Made by a program: the position numbers and the translations under genes. Shown here piece after piece: positions 18,842 to 27,882 of a DNA stretch of 64,000 bases; position 1 is the stretch's first letter, and each line of letters begins with the position of its first letter. This stretch comes from Pistricoccus aurantiacus (GTDB taxonomy: Bacteria; Pseudomonadota; Gammaproteobacteria; Pseudomonadales; Halomonadaceae), in the NCBI RefSeq assembly GCF_007954585.1, contig NZ_CP042382.1, positions 434,001 through 498,000 of the forward strand, given 5' to 3'. The notes below the pieces were generated by a model. The model was not told where the DNA came from. It made no database searches and saw only the letters and a program-made list of their open reading frames with translations.

Positions 18842-19921
18842 TCAGCGACTTCTCACCTCATTCCACAGCTGCTGAAGCAGTTGCAGCTGATCGCCCTCGA
18901 TCAATGGCGTCGTCACCAGCACATCACGTTGAGACGATTCAAGTCGAGATGACTCCTTCAGTGACGGCTCGACCAGTTCGAGGGCGGCTTCGTTGGGGGT
19001 GCGATAGAAGGCGTAATTCGCCGCCTTGGCGGCATTTTCCGGGCGCAGCATGAACTCGATGAACTGGTTGGCGAGCGTCGGGTGCGGGGCGCGCGCCGGA
19101 ATGACCAGCGTATCGACACCCAGCTGAGACCCCTCTTCGGGAATGAAGAATGCCAGATTCCCATAGGTTTCCGGTGAGTCCGCCTTGCGATAATCGAGAT
19201 CGCCGCTGTAGGTCACCGCCACTTTGGTGACGCCCCGGGCGATCTGATCGATGGCGGCGGTACTATCGACGAAGCCGGTGAAGTTGCCACGATCAAGAGT
19301 CTTGCGCATCAATTTGGCCGCCTCGACCCAGGGTTCCTGTCCGACACAGTCGAAACCGTTGCCTTGATAGGCGCAGGCCATGCCCAGGCTGACCTGGGGA
19401 TCGCCACCGAGCAGGGCGAAGGGCTGGTCCGGATTGATCTCGGGATCGAACAGTAGACTCCAGGAGTGCGCCGGATCCTCGAAGGTCGTCGTATCGTAGA
19501 CGATGCCGGTCACTCCCCACAGATAGGGCACGCTGAAACGTTCTTCCGGGTCGTAATCCGGCTGGCGAAAGGCATCCATCAGATTGTCGCGATTATCGAC
19601 GATTTCGGGATCCAGCGCCTGAATCAATCCGGCCTGGATCAGTCGCGGCACGAAATAGTCCGTCGGCACCACCACATCGTACTGGGCGTCGCCTCCGGCA
19701 GCCAGCTTCGAGAACATCTCGGCATTCGAGGTGAAGTAGTTCTGTATCACCTCCACGTCGTACTCCTGCTCGAAGGCGTTCACCACCTCGGGGTCCATGT
19801 ATTCGGTCCAGTTGAACAAATACAGCTTTTCCGCCGCCGCCAGGACAGGCAGCCCGGCCAACAGCAGACAGCCGCCGACCAGTGACGAAATGAAACCTGT
19901 TCCAAACCTGGACCCGAGCAT
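18842..19921 (-). CDS. potF: Polyamine ABC transporter periplasmic binding protein (PotF/SpuD-like), second copy
   Basis: The 359-residue secreted solute-binding protein has a signal peptide ending near VLAAAE and then KLYLFNWTEYMDP, the family's first strand and polyamine-contact tryptophan. VPTDYFVPRLI, PYLWGVTGIVYD and the late VDTLVIPA segment follow. The ATG at 19921 has AAGGAG 7 bp upstream; another ATG six bases earlier is too close to that site. The gene is last in the minus-strand operon, after the glutamine-synthetase-like gene, and is paralogous to the binding protein at 21512, so the single permease set may be fed by two receptors as with SpuD and SpuE. Ligand preference cannot be decided here. 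Confidence 0.9.
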   Translation of the reverse strand: MLGSRFGTGFISSLVGGCLLLAGLPVLAAAEKLYLFNWTEYMDPEVVNAFEQEYDVEVIQNYFTSNAEMFSKLAAGGDAQYDVVVPTDYFVPRLIQAGLIQALDPEIVDNRDNLMDAFRQPDYDPEERFSVPYLWGVTGIVYDTTTFEDPAHSWSLLFDPEINPDQPFALLGGDPQVSLGMACAYQGNGFDCVGQEPWVEAAKLMRKTLDRGNFTGFVDSTAAIDQIARGVTKVAVTYSGDLDYRKADSPETYGNLAFFIPEEGSQLGVDTLVIPARAPHPTLANQFIEFMLRPENAAKAANYAFYRTPNEAALELVEPSLKESSRLESSQRDVLVTTPLIEGDQLQLLQQLWNEVRSR

Positions 19922-20037
19922 GGTCATACTCCTTATATGATGAGTAAATTTATGTGATGAGTAAGCCGCTATCTGACGAGAAAGCAGCAATCGGATGACA
20001 TAGTTGAAGCCCGACGAGGCGATAGAATATCGCGAAA

Positions 20038-21402
20038 TCATACCTTCAACAGCAGATGCTCTCGTTCCCAGGAACTGATGACCCCGAAGTAAGCCTTGTG
20101 CTCCGCGCGCTTGACCGCCAGATAACTCTTGACGAAGCGTTCGCCAAGCAGGTCGGCCAGGGCGGCACATTTCTGCAACCCGTCCAGCGCCGGGCCGATA
20201 TCATCCGGCAGCCTGTCTCCCGCCGCCCAGGCAGAACCCACCATGGGCGGGCGCGGATCGATCTGGCTGAGCATGCCTAGATAGCCACAGGCCAGCGAGG
20301 CGGCGATGGCCAGATACGAATTGGCGTCGGCGCCGGCCAGACGATTCTCGACCCGGGTCGCCTCCGGCGAGCTCACCGGTACCCGCAGTCCCACGGTTCG
20401 GTTATCGAAGCCCCATTCGGTATTGATCGGCGCCGAGCCGCTGGTTTCCGTGCGCATCAGGCGGCGGTAGGAATTGACGTTAGGGGCAAGGAACGGCATG
20501 GCCGCGGGCAGGTAGCGCTGCTGGCCGCCGATGTAGTGCTGAAAGAGCCGGCTGGGCTGACCGTCTTCGCCGGCAAATAGGTTTCGCCCACTCCTGGTGT
20601 CCACCAGACTCTGGTGGACATGCATGGAGCTCCCCGGCTCGTTGGCCATGGGCTTGGCCATGAAGGTGCCATACATGCCATGGCGCAGCGCCGTCTCCCG
20701 CAGGGTACGCTTGAACATCACCACCTGGTCCGCGAGCATCAAGGGATCGCCGTGCTGGAAGTTGACCTCCATCTGCCCTGCGCCCTCTTCATGCACCAGG
20801 GTATCGATATCCAGGCCCATGGCGTCGCAATAGTCGTACATCTCCTCGAACAGCGGATCGAACTCGTTGACCGCGTCGATGGAGAAGGACTGGCGACTGC
20901 TTTCCTGGCGCCCGCTACGGCCGATCGGCGGCTCCAGCGGATAATCCGAGTCGGTATTGGTCTTGACCAGATAAAACTCGAGTTCCGGGGCGACCACCGG
21001 CTTCCAGCCCCGGGCATCGAAGAGCTCGAGTACTCGCTTGAGCACTCCTCGCGGCGAGAGCTCCACCGGCTCCCCGGTCAGGTAGTAACAGTCGTGAATG
21101 ATCTGCGCGGTATGGTCTTCTGCCCAAGGCACCAGATAGACCGCGTTGGGGTCCGCCACTAGCTGCATGTCGAGTTCCGCGGCATTCCAGAAATGAATGT
21201 CCTCATCCTCGGGATAGCCACCGGTGACCGTCTGAATGAAGATCGAATCCGGCAGTCGTGGCCGCCCGCCGTTGAGATACTTCTTGGCGGGCATGATCTT
21301 GCCCTTGATGATACCGGTCAGATCCGTGACCAGACACTCCACCTCGGTAATACCATGGATATTGAACCACTCGCTCAACTCCTGGTGCTGACTGTGACTC
21401 AT
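20038..21402 (-). CDS. puuA: gamma-Glutamylputrescine synthetase (glutamine synthetase family)
   Basis: The 454-residue GS-fold ligase has EVECLVTDLTGIIKGK at the N-terminus, the metal-binding PELEFYLV and EEGAGQMEVNF, the SSMHVHQSL ATP/metal loop, NSYRRL and the NRTVGLRVP/ENRLAGADANSYL C-terminal motifs. PuuA-type enzymes ligate glutamate to putrescine using ATP. It is embedded in the transporter operon between two binding proteins, which fits polyamine rather than ammonia as substrate. AAAGGA precedes the ATG at 21402. Confidence 0.88.
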   Translation of the reverse strand: MSHSQHQELSEWFNIHGITEVECLVTDLTGIIKGKIMPAKKYLNGGRPRLPDSIFIQTVTGGYPEDEDIHFWNAAELDMQLVADPNAVYLVPWAEDHTAQIIHDCYYLTGEPVELSPRGVLKRVLELFDARGWKPVVAPELEFYLVKTNTDSDYPLEPPIGRSGRQESSRQSFSIDAVNEFDPLFEEMYDYCDAMGLDIDTLVHEEGAGQMEVNFQHGDPLMLADQVVMFKRTLRETALRHGMYGTFMAKPMANEPGSSMHVHQSLVDTRSGRNLFAGEDGQPSRLFQHYIGGQQRYLPAAMPFLAPNVNSYRRLMRTETSGSAPINTEWGFDNRTVGLRVPVSSPEATRVENRLAGADANSYLAIAASLACGYLGMLSQIDPRPPMVGSAWAAGDRLPDDIGPALDGLQKCAALADLLGERFVKSYLAVKRAEHKAYFGVISSWEREHLLLKV

Positions 21403-21511
21403 ACAACATTCCTTTCATGGCGGGCTGCGCGACTCGCCGGTGAGCTTGCACCGGCCGACCGGATGCAGAGGCGCAACCACGACACCCTCTGCATTGGCTG
21501 ATACAGCGCAA

Positions 21512-22573
21512 TCAACGAGACTTCACCTCGCTCCACAGTTGATTGAAGGTCTGCAGCTCGTCGCCCTTGAGGCTGGGAGTGAACTCAAGCCGCGGCATAT
21601 CGTCTTCGCTGGGCTGCACCGGCGGCTGGGTCAGCACTTCATCCAGATACGGCTTGGCCGCCTCGTTGGGACTGGCGTAGTAGTTGTAGTTGGAGAGCTG
21701 GGCACCTACTTCTGCATCGAGGATAAAGTTGATGAAGTTGTGCGCCATCTCCGGGTTGGGCGCCTGGGCAGGGATCATCATCACGTCCACCCACTTCTCG
21801 GCGCCTTCGTCGGGAATCACGAACTCGATGTCCTTGAAGGAGTCAGGATTCTCTTCCTTGTAGAACAGAAAGTCGCCGTTGTAGGTGATCGCCGCATGGG
21901 TCACGCCCCGGGCGAGCTGTTGAAGTGCCGGCGTGCCATCGGTGAAACCGCTGAAGCGCTCGCGTTTCTTGGTCTCCAGCAACAGCTTGGCGCTCTCCTT
22001 CCAGGCATCCAGGTCGGTGCAGTCGTAACCGTGACCGAGATAGGCGCAGGCCACACCCATGTTCACTTGGCCGTCCCCCATCAAGGCGAAGGGATAGCTG
22101 GGATTGACCTCGGGATCGAACATCAGCGACCAGCTCTTGGGCGCATCCGGGAAGGTCGCGGCATTGTAGACCAGACCAGAAACGCCCCATTGATAAGGCA
22201 CGGAGTATTCCGCTCCCTCGTCGTAAGCAGGATCGTCGAACTGCTCCATGACATTGCCAAGATTGGGAATCTTGGACTTGTCGAGTTTCTGCACCAGACC
22301 GGTCTCGATCAGCCGCGGTATATAATAGTTGGAGGGTACGATGATGTCGTATTGCGATACGCCTCCGGCGTTGAGCTTGGCGGTCATCTCCGGCAGAGAG
22401 TTGTAATAGTTCTGCACCACGTCAACGTCGTATTTCTCCTCGAAGGCCGTGATGATCTCCGGGTCCATGTATTGGGTCCAGTTGAACAGGTACAGCTTGT
22501 TTTCCTGAGCCTGGGCGCCACCGACCAGAAAAAGGCCGCCTAGCGCAGCGGTGATTACGGTGATTGTTTTCAT
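21512..22573 (-). CDS. potF: Polyamine ABC transporter periplasmic binding protein (PotF/SpuE-like), first copy
   Basis: The 353-residue solute-binding protein has a short signal peptide (MKTITVITAALGG, cleavage near AQA), KLYLFNWTQYMDP, VPSNYYIPRLIETGL and PYQWGVSGLVYN, all diagnostic for PotD/PotF-type receptors. GGAG precedes the ATG at a normal distance. It follows the two permease genes directly and is about half identical by eye to the second receptor at 18842. The pairing of two receptors with one permease-ATPase set parallels Pseudomonas spuDEFGH. Confidence 0.92.
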   Translation of the reverse strand: MKTITVITAALGGLFLVGGAQAQENKLYLFNWTQYMDPEIITAFEEKYDVDVVQNYYNSLPEMTAKLNAGGVSQYDIIVPSNYYIPRLIETGLVQKLDKSKIPNLGNVMEQFDDPAYDEGAEYSVPYQWGVSGLVYNAATFPDAPKSWSLMFDPEVNPSYPFALMGDGQVNMGVACAYLGHGYDCTDLDAWKESAKLLLETKKRERFSGFTDGTPALQQLARGVTHAAITYNGDFLFYKEENPDSFKDIEFVIPDEGAEKWVDVMMIPAQAPNPEMAHNFINFILDAEVGAQLSNYNYYASPNEAAKPYLDEVLTQPPVQPSEDDMPRLEFTPSLKGDELQTFNQLWSEVKSR

Positions 22574-22677
22574 TGGGTCACTCTCCTTCGGTTTGAATCG
22601 TATTCTTGCTTTGTTCTATCTATCATTTTGCACTATCAGTCTTTTGCGTTAGCTGTCTCTTGCGCTATCCAAGGCAT

Positions 22678-23475
22678 TCAACGTTGACCCTGTCGGTTGA
22701 ATAGCAAGCTCAATAGCGCCACAAGCGCGACGGCCCCAATCATCAAGGCGGCGATGGCATTGATCTCCGGCGTCACGCCTTTCTTGATGGCCCCCCAGAT
22801 ATAGATGGGCAGGGTGGCGCTTTCCGGTCCGGAGGTGAAGAAGCTGATCACGAAGTCATCGATGGACAGCGTGAACGACAGGAAGAACGCCGAGATCAAC
22901 GCCGGCTTGATAGTTGGCAGCAGAAAATGCCAGGCCCGCTTGAGGGGTGTCGCATAGAGATCCTTGGCCGCCTCGAACAGGGTCGGGTCGAGTCCCACCA
23001 GGCGCGAGTAGACGATCAGCGCTACAAACGGAATCTGGAAGGTCACGTGGGAAATGATCATGGTCGAGAGCCCCGGCTGCAGCAGACCGGTATAGCGATG
23101 CACCGAGACGAAGAAGGCCATTTCCGAGATGCCGAAGACGATATCCGGCAACACGATGGGCAGATAGATCAGCACGATCAGCCAGCCAAGCCGGCGATGA
23201 CGATGGCGATACATGCCGTAGCCGATCAGACAGCCGATCCCCAGCGCCACCACCGATGAAACGATGGCCAATACCATGCTGTTCCAGAAGGCGGAAATGA
23301 TCTGCTCGTTGCCCAGCAGCCGCTCGTACCAGCGCAGCGAAAAGCCGGTAAAGCGCGCGGCGCTGTTGGCGGCGTTGAAGGAGAAGAACACCACTACCGC
23401 CAGGGGCAGATAAAGGAATACCAGGGTCAACCACCAGAAGGCACTCAGGCTCCGCTGCAGGGTGCGCTTTTTCAT
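22678..23475 (-). CDS. potI: Polyamine ABC transporter permease (PotI-like)
   Basis: The 265-residue inner-membrane permease has six predicted helices and an EAA loop (EAAKDLYATPLKRAWHFLLP, about residues 168-187) that docks on the ATPase. FLSFTLSIDDFVISFF and the late VTPEINAIAALM segment are characteristic of PotC/PotI. The ATG at 23475 overlaps the potH stop by four bases (ATGA). A longer upstream frame reads through potH in another phase and is not real. Confidence 0.94.
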   Translation of the reverse strand: MKKRTLQRSLSAFWWLTLVFLYLPLAVVVFFSFNAANSAARFTGFSLRWYERLLGNEQIISAFWNSMVLAIVSSVVALGIGCLIGYGMYRHRHRRLGWLIVLIYLPIVLPDIVFGISEMAFFVSVHRYTGLLQPGLSTMIISHVTFQIPFVALIVYSRLVGLDPTLFEAAKDLYATPLKRAWHFLLPTIKPALISAFFLSFTLSIDDFVISFFTSGPESATLPIYIWGAIKKGVTPEINAIAALMIGAVALVALLSLLFNRQGQR

Positions 23476-24392
23476 ATCACCACCTCCTCGCCGCCGCCCA
23501 GGCGCTTGCCGACACGGCGCATGGCGAACAATCCGATAAAGGTAGCGATCAGCATCAGAATGGCGCCGGCGGCCCCCAGCGGCCAGTTGGAACCGCCGGC
23601 GAACTGGTTGGCGACCAGATTGCCCAGCATCATGCCCTTGCCGCCGCCGAGCAGTTCGGGAATCACGTACATGCCGAAGGCCGGGATCGCCACCAGCACC
23701 GTACCCGCCAGCAAACCCGGCAGCGTCTGCGGAAAGACCGCGTGCCGGAAGGTACGCAGCGGCGAGGCGTAGAGATCCTGAGCGGCCTGTACCTGGGCCG
23801 TATCGAGCTTCTCGAAGGCGGCGTAAAGCGGCAGCACCATGAAGGGCAGGAAGTTGTAGACCAGGCCCAGGGTCACGGCGAAGTTCGAGGGATAAAGCCC
23901 CATGTTGGGCGCAATGAATCCCAACGACTGGGCGATGTCGGACAGCGGCGTGCCCGGCGCCAGCAGATTCATCCAGCCGAAGGTGCGGATGACCTGATTC
24001 GTCCAGGACGGCACCACCACCAGCAGCAGCATGATGGCCCGCCATTTCACGCGACAGGTGGTGATGTAGTAGGCGATGGGGTAGGCCACGATCACCACCA
24101 GTAGCGTCGCCAGCAGGGTCTGCCACAGGGAGCGCAGCAGCGTATAGAAATTGCCGGGACTCCAGCCCAGGAAACCGAAACCCGCCAGCTGCTTGAAGGC
24201 ATCCAGGGTCAGCGGCATCTGCGGCAGGCCGTAGGCGCCGTTGGTCATGAACGCCACCGCCATCAGGTACAGGCTCGGCAGCACCAGGAACACGACTATC
24301 CAGACGACCCCCGGCGAGACGCTCAGCAGCAGATGTCGCGACTCACCGACGACGCCTCGCTGTCGCGCCGCCATTCGTGAAGATTCCACCAT
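23472..24392 (-). CDS. potH: Polyamine ABC transporter permease (PotH-like)
   Basis: The 306-residue permease has a cytoplasmic N-terminus, six predicted helices, and the EAA-like loop AAQDLYASPLRTFRHAVFP near residue 210. RTFGWMNLLAPGTPL and IPELLGGGKGMMLGNLVANQ are typical of PotB/PotH. It forms the membrane channel with PotI. The start at 24392 lies 31 bp after the ATPase gene in the same operon. Confidence 0.94.
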   Translation of the reverse strand: MVESSRMAARQRGVVGESRHLLLSVSPGVVWIVVFLVLPSLYLMAVAFMTNGAYGLPQMPLTLDAFKQLAGFGFLGWSPGNFYTLLRSLWQTLLATLLVVIVAYPIAYYITTCRVKWRAIMLLLVVVPSWTNQVIRTFGWMNLLAPGTPLSDIAQSLGFIAPNMGLYPSNFAVTLGLVYNFLPFMVLPLYAAFEKLDTAQVQAAQDLYASPLRTFRHAVFPQTLPGLLAGTVLVAIPAFGMYVIPELLGGGKGMMLGNLVANQFAGGSNWPLGAAGAILMLIATFIGLFAMRRVGKRLGGGEEVVI

Positions 24393-24423
24393 TGCACTCT
24401 CCTGTAATGGCGACTCGCACCCC

Positions 24424-25590
24424 TCAGGAAGCGACCCGAACCAGATCCTCGGGACACACGCTGACCGTTACCTTGTCGCCGACATCGTGCAAGCGCTGTC
24501 CCAGGTTGCTCGACGTGGCCATCATGGTCACACCCTCCACTTCCAGGCGGTACTCGATCCGGCTGCCTCGATAGAGTCGCTCCATGACCCTTCCCTGCAG
24601 GCGGTTGTAGCCCTCGGGAACCTCCGTATTCAGCTCCAGGGTCTCCGGGCGAACCAGCAGCCAGCCGTCCTGACTCTCATGCTGTTCCGCCGGATCAAGA
24701 CGCAGGCGACCCAGCTCCGTATCCACCCAGTCATCCCCGCTTGCGCGAATGGCAAACAGATTGTCGTGGCCCATGAAACGCGCCACGAAAGCGTTGCGGG
24801 GATGCTCGTAGACCTCCCTGGGCGGGCCGACCTGCTGGATGATGCCCGCATCGAGCACGGCGATGCGGTCCGACATCACCATGGCCTCATCCTGATCGTG
24901 GGTCACGAAGACGAAGGTCATGCCCAGGCGCTTCTGGATACGCTGCAATTCGACCTGGAGCTGACCGCGCAGCCCCGCATCCAGGGCGGACAACGGCTCG
25001 TCGAGCAGCAGCACGTTGGGCTCGCAAATCAGCGCCCTGGCCAGGGCGATGCGCTGGCGCTGCCCTCCGGAGAGCTGGCCCACTGGCCGTTCGACCAGAG
25101 ATCCCAACTGGATGAACTCGGCGACCTCATCTACCTTGCGGCGTCGATCCGCCTTCGATTCGCCACGCATGCGCAAACCGAAGGCCAGGTTGTCGCGTAC
25201 CGAAAGATGGGGAAACAGCGCATAGGACTGGAAGACGGTATTGACGCTGCGCTTGTGGGGCGGAATGTCGGTGAGGTCCTCGCCGCCGATCCACACGCGC
25301 CCCGCGTCCGGCTCCTCGAGTCCGGCAAGAATGCGTAGCAAGGTCGTCTTGCCGCAGCCGGAGGGTCCCAGCAGGGTGAAGAACTCGCCGGCCTCGATGG
25401 TCAGGTCGACGTCATCCAGTGCCACGGTGTCCTTGCCGAAACGCTTGTGCAGGCCCTTGAGTTCTATCGACGAGGGTTCGCGGCGCGGATGCTCCGACTG
25501 GGTTTCGGCCTCGGTCTCATGACCTTGTGCCGCCTTGGGTGTGTCGGCCCTTGGTATGCTGACATTAGTGGCCGCAGTGGACTGACTCAT
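24424..25590 (-). CDS. potG: Polyamine ABC transporter ATP-binding protein (PotG-like)
   Basis: The 388-residue ABC ATPase has Walker A GPSGCGKTT, Q-loop, signature LSGGQRQRIALARAL, Walker B LLLDEPLSALD and H-loop VTHDQDEA, then a C-terminal TOBE/OB domain (about residues 270-380) ending in VCPEDLVRV. A start at 25590 is preferred because GGGAG lies just upstream; an ATG 27 bases earlier lacks a site. The N-terminal 45 residues are a poorly conserved, low-complexity extension before the ABC domain. It powers the PotHI channel. Confidence 0.94.
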   Translation of the reverse strand: MSQSTAATNVSIPRADTPKAAQGHETEAETQSEHPRREPSSIELKGLHKRFGKDTVALDDVDLTIEAGEFFTLLGPSGCGKTTLLRILAGLEEPDAGRVWIGGEDLTDIPPHKRSVNTVFQSYALFPHLSVRDNLAFGLRMRGESKADRRRKVDEVAEFIQLGSLVERPVGQLSGGQRQRIALARALICEPNVLLLDEPLSALDAGLRGQLQVELQRIQKRLGMTFVFVTHDQDEAMVMSDRIAVLDAGIIQQVGPPREVYEHPRNAFVARFMGHDNLFAIRASGDDWVDTELGRLRLDPAEQHESQDGWLLVRPETLELNTEVPEGYNRLQGRVMERLYRGSRIEYRLEVEGVTMMATSSNLGQRLHDVGDKVTVSVCPEDLVRVAS

Positions 25591-25658
25591 GCACGAATCT
25601 CCCATTCTTGTCGTCATATATCGGAGAACGTATAGCGAAGAACGAGCCGCCTCCGAGA

Positions 25659-26954
25659 CTACAACCTGTCACGCAACTTGTAGAAATTGGTCGCCAATAC
25701 CAGCAAGGGCTGGCGTAGCCAGCGACCGCCGGGAAACCGGCGGTGCGGCATGGCGGCAAAGACATCGAAACGCTCCGCCTGACCGGCGATGGCATCGCTC
25801 AACAGTCGTCCGGCCAAGCCGGCCAGGGACATGCCATGCCCGGAATAGCCTTGCGCATAGAAGACATTGTGGCCCAGACGCCCGAAATCCGGCGCGCGAT
25901 TGACGGTGATGGCCACATCGCCTCCCCAGCGGTAGTCGATCCGGGTTCCCTTGAGGACCGGGAAAAGGCGGGCAATCTTGGCGTCCATGCGACTCTCGAG
26001 CGCGCGTGGTTCACGCCCGTCGTAACTGACCTCGCCTCCGTAGATCAGACGTCGATCGCCGGATAGACGATAGTAATCGAGCACGAAGTTGGTGTCCGAG
26101 AGAGCATCGTTGCGCGGCAACACCCGGGCGGCCTGATCCTCGTTCAAGGGTTCGGTGGCAACGATGTAATTGGCGGCGCGCATGATGCGACCGCTCAATT
26201 CCGGCAGTAGCCCACCCAGATAGGCATTGGCCGCCACCACCACGAAGTCCGCGGTCACCTGTCCCCGGGGCGTGATCACTCGAGTCGGCTGCTGGCCACG
26301 TTCGACATGGATCGCTGCGCTGTGCTCGTGAATGACGACCCCCGCCTGCTGGGCGGCCCGAGCCAATCCCAAGGTATAGTTGAGCGGATGCAGATGGCCC
26401 CCTTCCGCATCGTAAAGGCCCGCCAGATAGGCATCGCTTACCACCCGCTCACGCAGGGTGTCACCTTCGAGAAAGGTCATCGAATGGTAATCGTAACGTC
26501 GCGCCATCGCTTCCTGAAAGGCATGCAGCTCGCGCACATGACGAGGTTTGATCGCCGCGTTCACATAACCCCAGGTGAGGTCGCAGGGAATGTCGTGGCG
26601 TTGAATCAGCTGCTCGGTCAAGCGTACCGATTCGCGGCTCATTTCCCATATGTCCCACGCCCGCTCGAGTCCCAACGCCTTCTCGACGACGTCGAGCTCG
26701 GTGCCCAGTCCCGGCAGGATCTGCCCTCCACTGCGCCCGGAGGCGCCATAACCGATCTCGCCGGCCTCGAGCAACACCACCGAATAGCCGCGCTCCGCCA
26801 GATGCAAGGCCGCGGAACAGCCGGTGACACCGCCTCCAATGATGCAGACATCGGCCTTGCTATCACCGCTCAAGGACGGCGTCGGCAGCAGACTGACCGC
26901 GATGCTGGCATTGTAATAAGAAGCAGGACGACAAGGCCCAGTTGCTACCGTCAT
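25659..26954 (-). CDS. puuB: FAD-dependent gamma-glutamylputrescine oxidase-like enzyme (PuuB family), copy 1
   Basis: The 431-residue DAO-fold flavoprotein has the FAD-binding dinucleotide motif CIIGGGVTGCSAALHLAERG near residue 35, then GASGRSGGQ, HLHPLNYTLGLARA, and the C-terminal FYAQGYSGHGMSLAG. These match PuuB, which oxidises gamma-glutamylputrescine to the aldehyde, releasing ammonia and hydrogen peroxide. It is the first enzyme gene of the pot operon. AGGAAG precedes its ATG. Four PuuB-like genes occur in this window and their individual substrates cannot be separated from sequence alone. Confidence 0.87.
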   Translation of the reverse strand: MTVATGPCRPASYYNASIAVSLLPTPSLSGDSKADVCIIGGGVTGCSAALHLAERGYSVVLLEAGEIGYGASGRSGGQILPGLGTELDVVEKALGLERAWDIWEMSRESVRLTEQLIQRHDIPCDLTWGYVNAAIKPRHVRELHAFQEAMARRYDYHSMTFLEGDTLRERVVSDAYLAGLYDAEGGHLHPLNYTLGLARAAQQAGVVIHEHSAAIHVERGQQPTRVITPRGQVTADFVVVAANAYLGGLLPELSGRIMRAANYIVATEPLNEDQAARVLPRNDALSDTNFVLDYYRLSGDRRLIYGGEVSYDGREPRALESRMDAKIARLFPVLKGTRIDYRWGGDVAITVNRAPDFGRLGHNVFYAQGYSGHGMSLAGLAGRLLSDAIAGQAERFDVFAAMPHRRFPGGRWLRQPLLVLATNFYKLRDRL

Positions 26955-27267
26955 GATGACTTCCTGGTCCAGTGAGCCGCCGACAACGGCTAGGAATCAT
27001 TGTTGAATTATTCGACCGCTTTCGATGATTACCGCCTGGCTTTTCTTCTATGCATGCCCCAGTCTTGCACCAAATCCCGCTCCGGTGTCAAGTATAAGAC
27101 ACCAACGATTCAACGTAACGGTACGAATGGCGGGTGTCTTGAGTCGTATATTTCAACCGCGTGAGCTTTCTTGCTTCCGTTTGAATCGCTACTACCGATG
27201 CCTGGTCCAGTTCAGGCCGTCGATCCGAACCCTAGATACTGACAGCGACCGATTCTGTGAACCCTGC
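26955..27267 (-). promoter_or_regulatory. Gene-free promoter/operator region upstream of the puuB-pot operon
   Basis: This 313-bp gap between the GntR regulator and puuB has no coding potential. It holds a perfect inverted repeat GGTGTC-8 bp-GACACC at 27084-27103. On the minus strand a TATACT -10 (27096-27091) sits inside that repeat, with GTTACG 17 bp upstream as a possible -35. A further GGTGTCTT half-site occurs near 27133. Overlap of repeat and -10 suggests repression, plausibly by the adjacent GntR protein. Confidence 0.55.
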
Positions 27268-27882
27268 TCAACTCAGCAGCATCATGCCCTGCTCAATATC
27301 CGCGGCGATCGCTTGGCAAAAAGCCTCGCGATCACTGCGCGACAATGCCTGCGTCACCTCTTGATGATAGTCATCGGCAATGGACGAGGACCCCCAACGG
27401 TTGCAGATATAACGCATGCTCGGCCCGTACTGCAGCCAAAGAATCTCGATCAGTGGCAGCACTACCTGCGACTGACTGAGTCGATAGATATGGAAATGGA
27501 ATTGGTAATTGCCACGCATATAGCTGGCGACGTCACTTCGCTTGATTGCCTCGTTGATCCTCTCATCGATTCGCTGCAACTCCTCGATATCTTCAGTGGT
27601 GATATGAGGAAAGGCCTGCCGTGAGACTTCGGTTTCCAGATTCTTGCGCGCGTACAGCACTTCTTGAAAACGCTCACGGTTCAGTTCAGGAACGATGATC
27701 TTGCGGCTGTCGGAAAATACCAGCGCGCCCTCGGTGACCAGCCAGCGCAGGGCCTCCCGCGCCGGCATGGCGCTGGTGCCGTATTCCGCGGCGATACGTC
27801 GGATCGAAATCACCTCACCAGGCATGAAATCTCCTTCGCACATGCGTTTACGTAACGTCCGATGCAAGCCTTCGCGCCACAT
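27268..27882 (-). CDS. GntR-family transcriptional regulator (FadR/FCD subfamily)
   Basis: The 204-residue regulator has an N-terminal winged helix (about residues 5-65; ISIRRIAAEYGTSAMPAREAL recognition region) and an all-helical FCD-like ligand domain with conserved acidic and His residues (EVSRQAFPHIT, FHFHIYRL). The preferred start at 27882 has AGGA 7 bp upstream. The start codon and its ribosome site lie inside the beginning of a truncated glutamine-synthetase fragment on the other strand, so the native upstream region has been replaced. It probably controls the downstream puuB-pot-puuA operon; an amine or amino acid ligand is inferred. Confidence 0.82.
   Translation of the reverse strand: MWREGLHRTLRKRMCEGDFMPGEVISIRRIAAEYGTSAMPAREALRWLVTEGALVFSDSRKIIVPELNRERFQEVLYARKNLETEVSRQAFPHITTEDIEELQRIDERINEAIKRSDVASYMRGNYQFHFHIYRLSQSQVVLPLIEILWLQYGPSMRYICNRWGSSSIADDYHQEVTQALSRSDREAFCQAIAADIEQGMMLLS

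Noticed and set aside
23476-24126. Upstream extension of potI in frame
   Set aside because: The extension reads through potH in another phase with Arg/Gly/His-rich low-complexity translation; the ATG at 23475 with ATGA overlap is the natural start.
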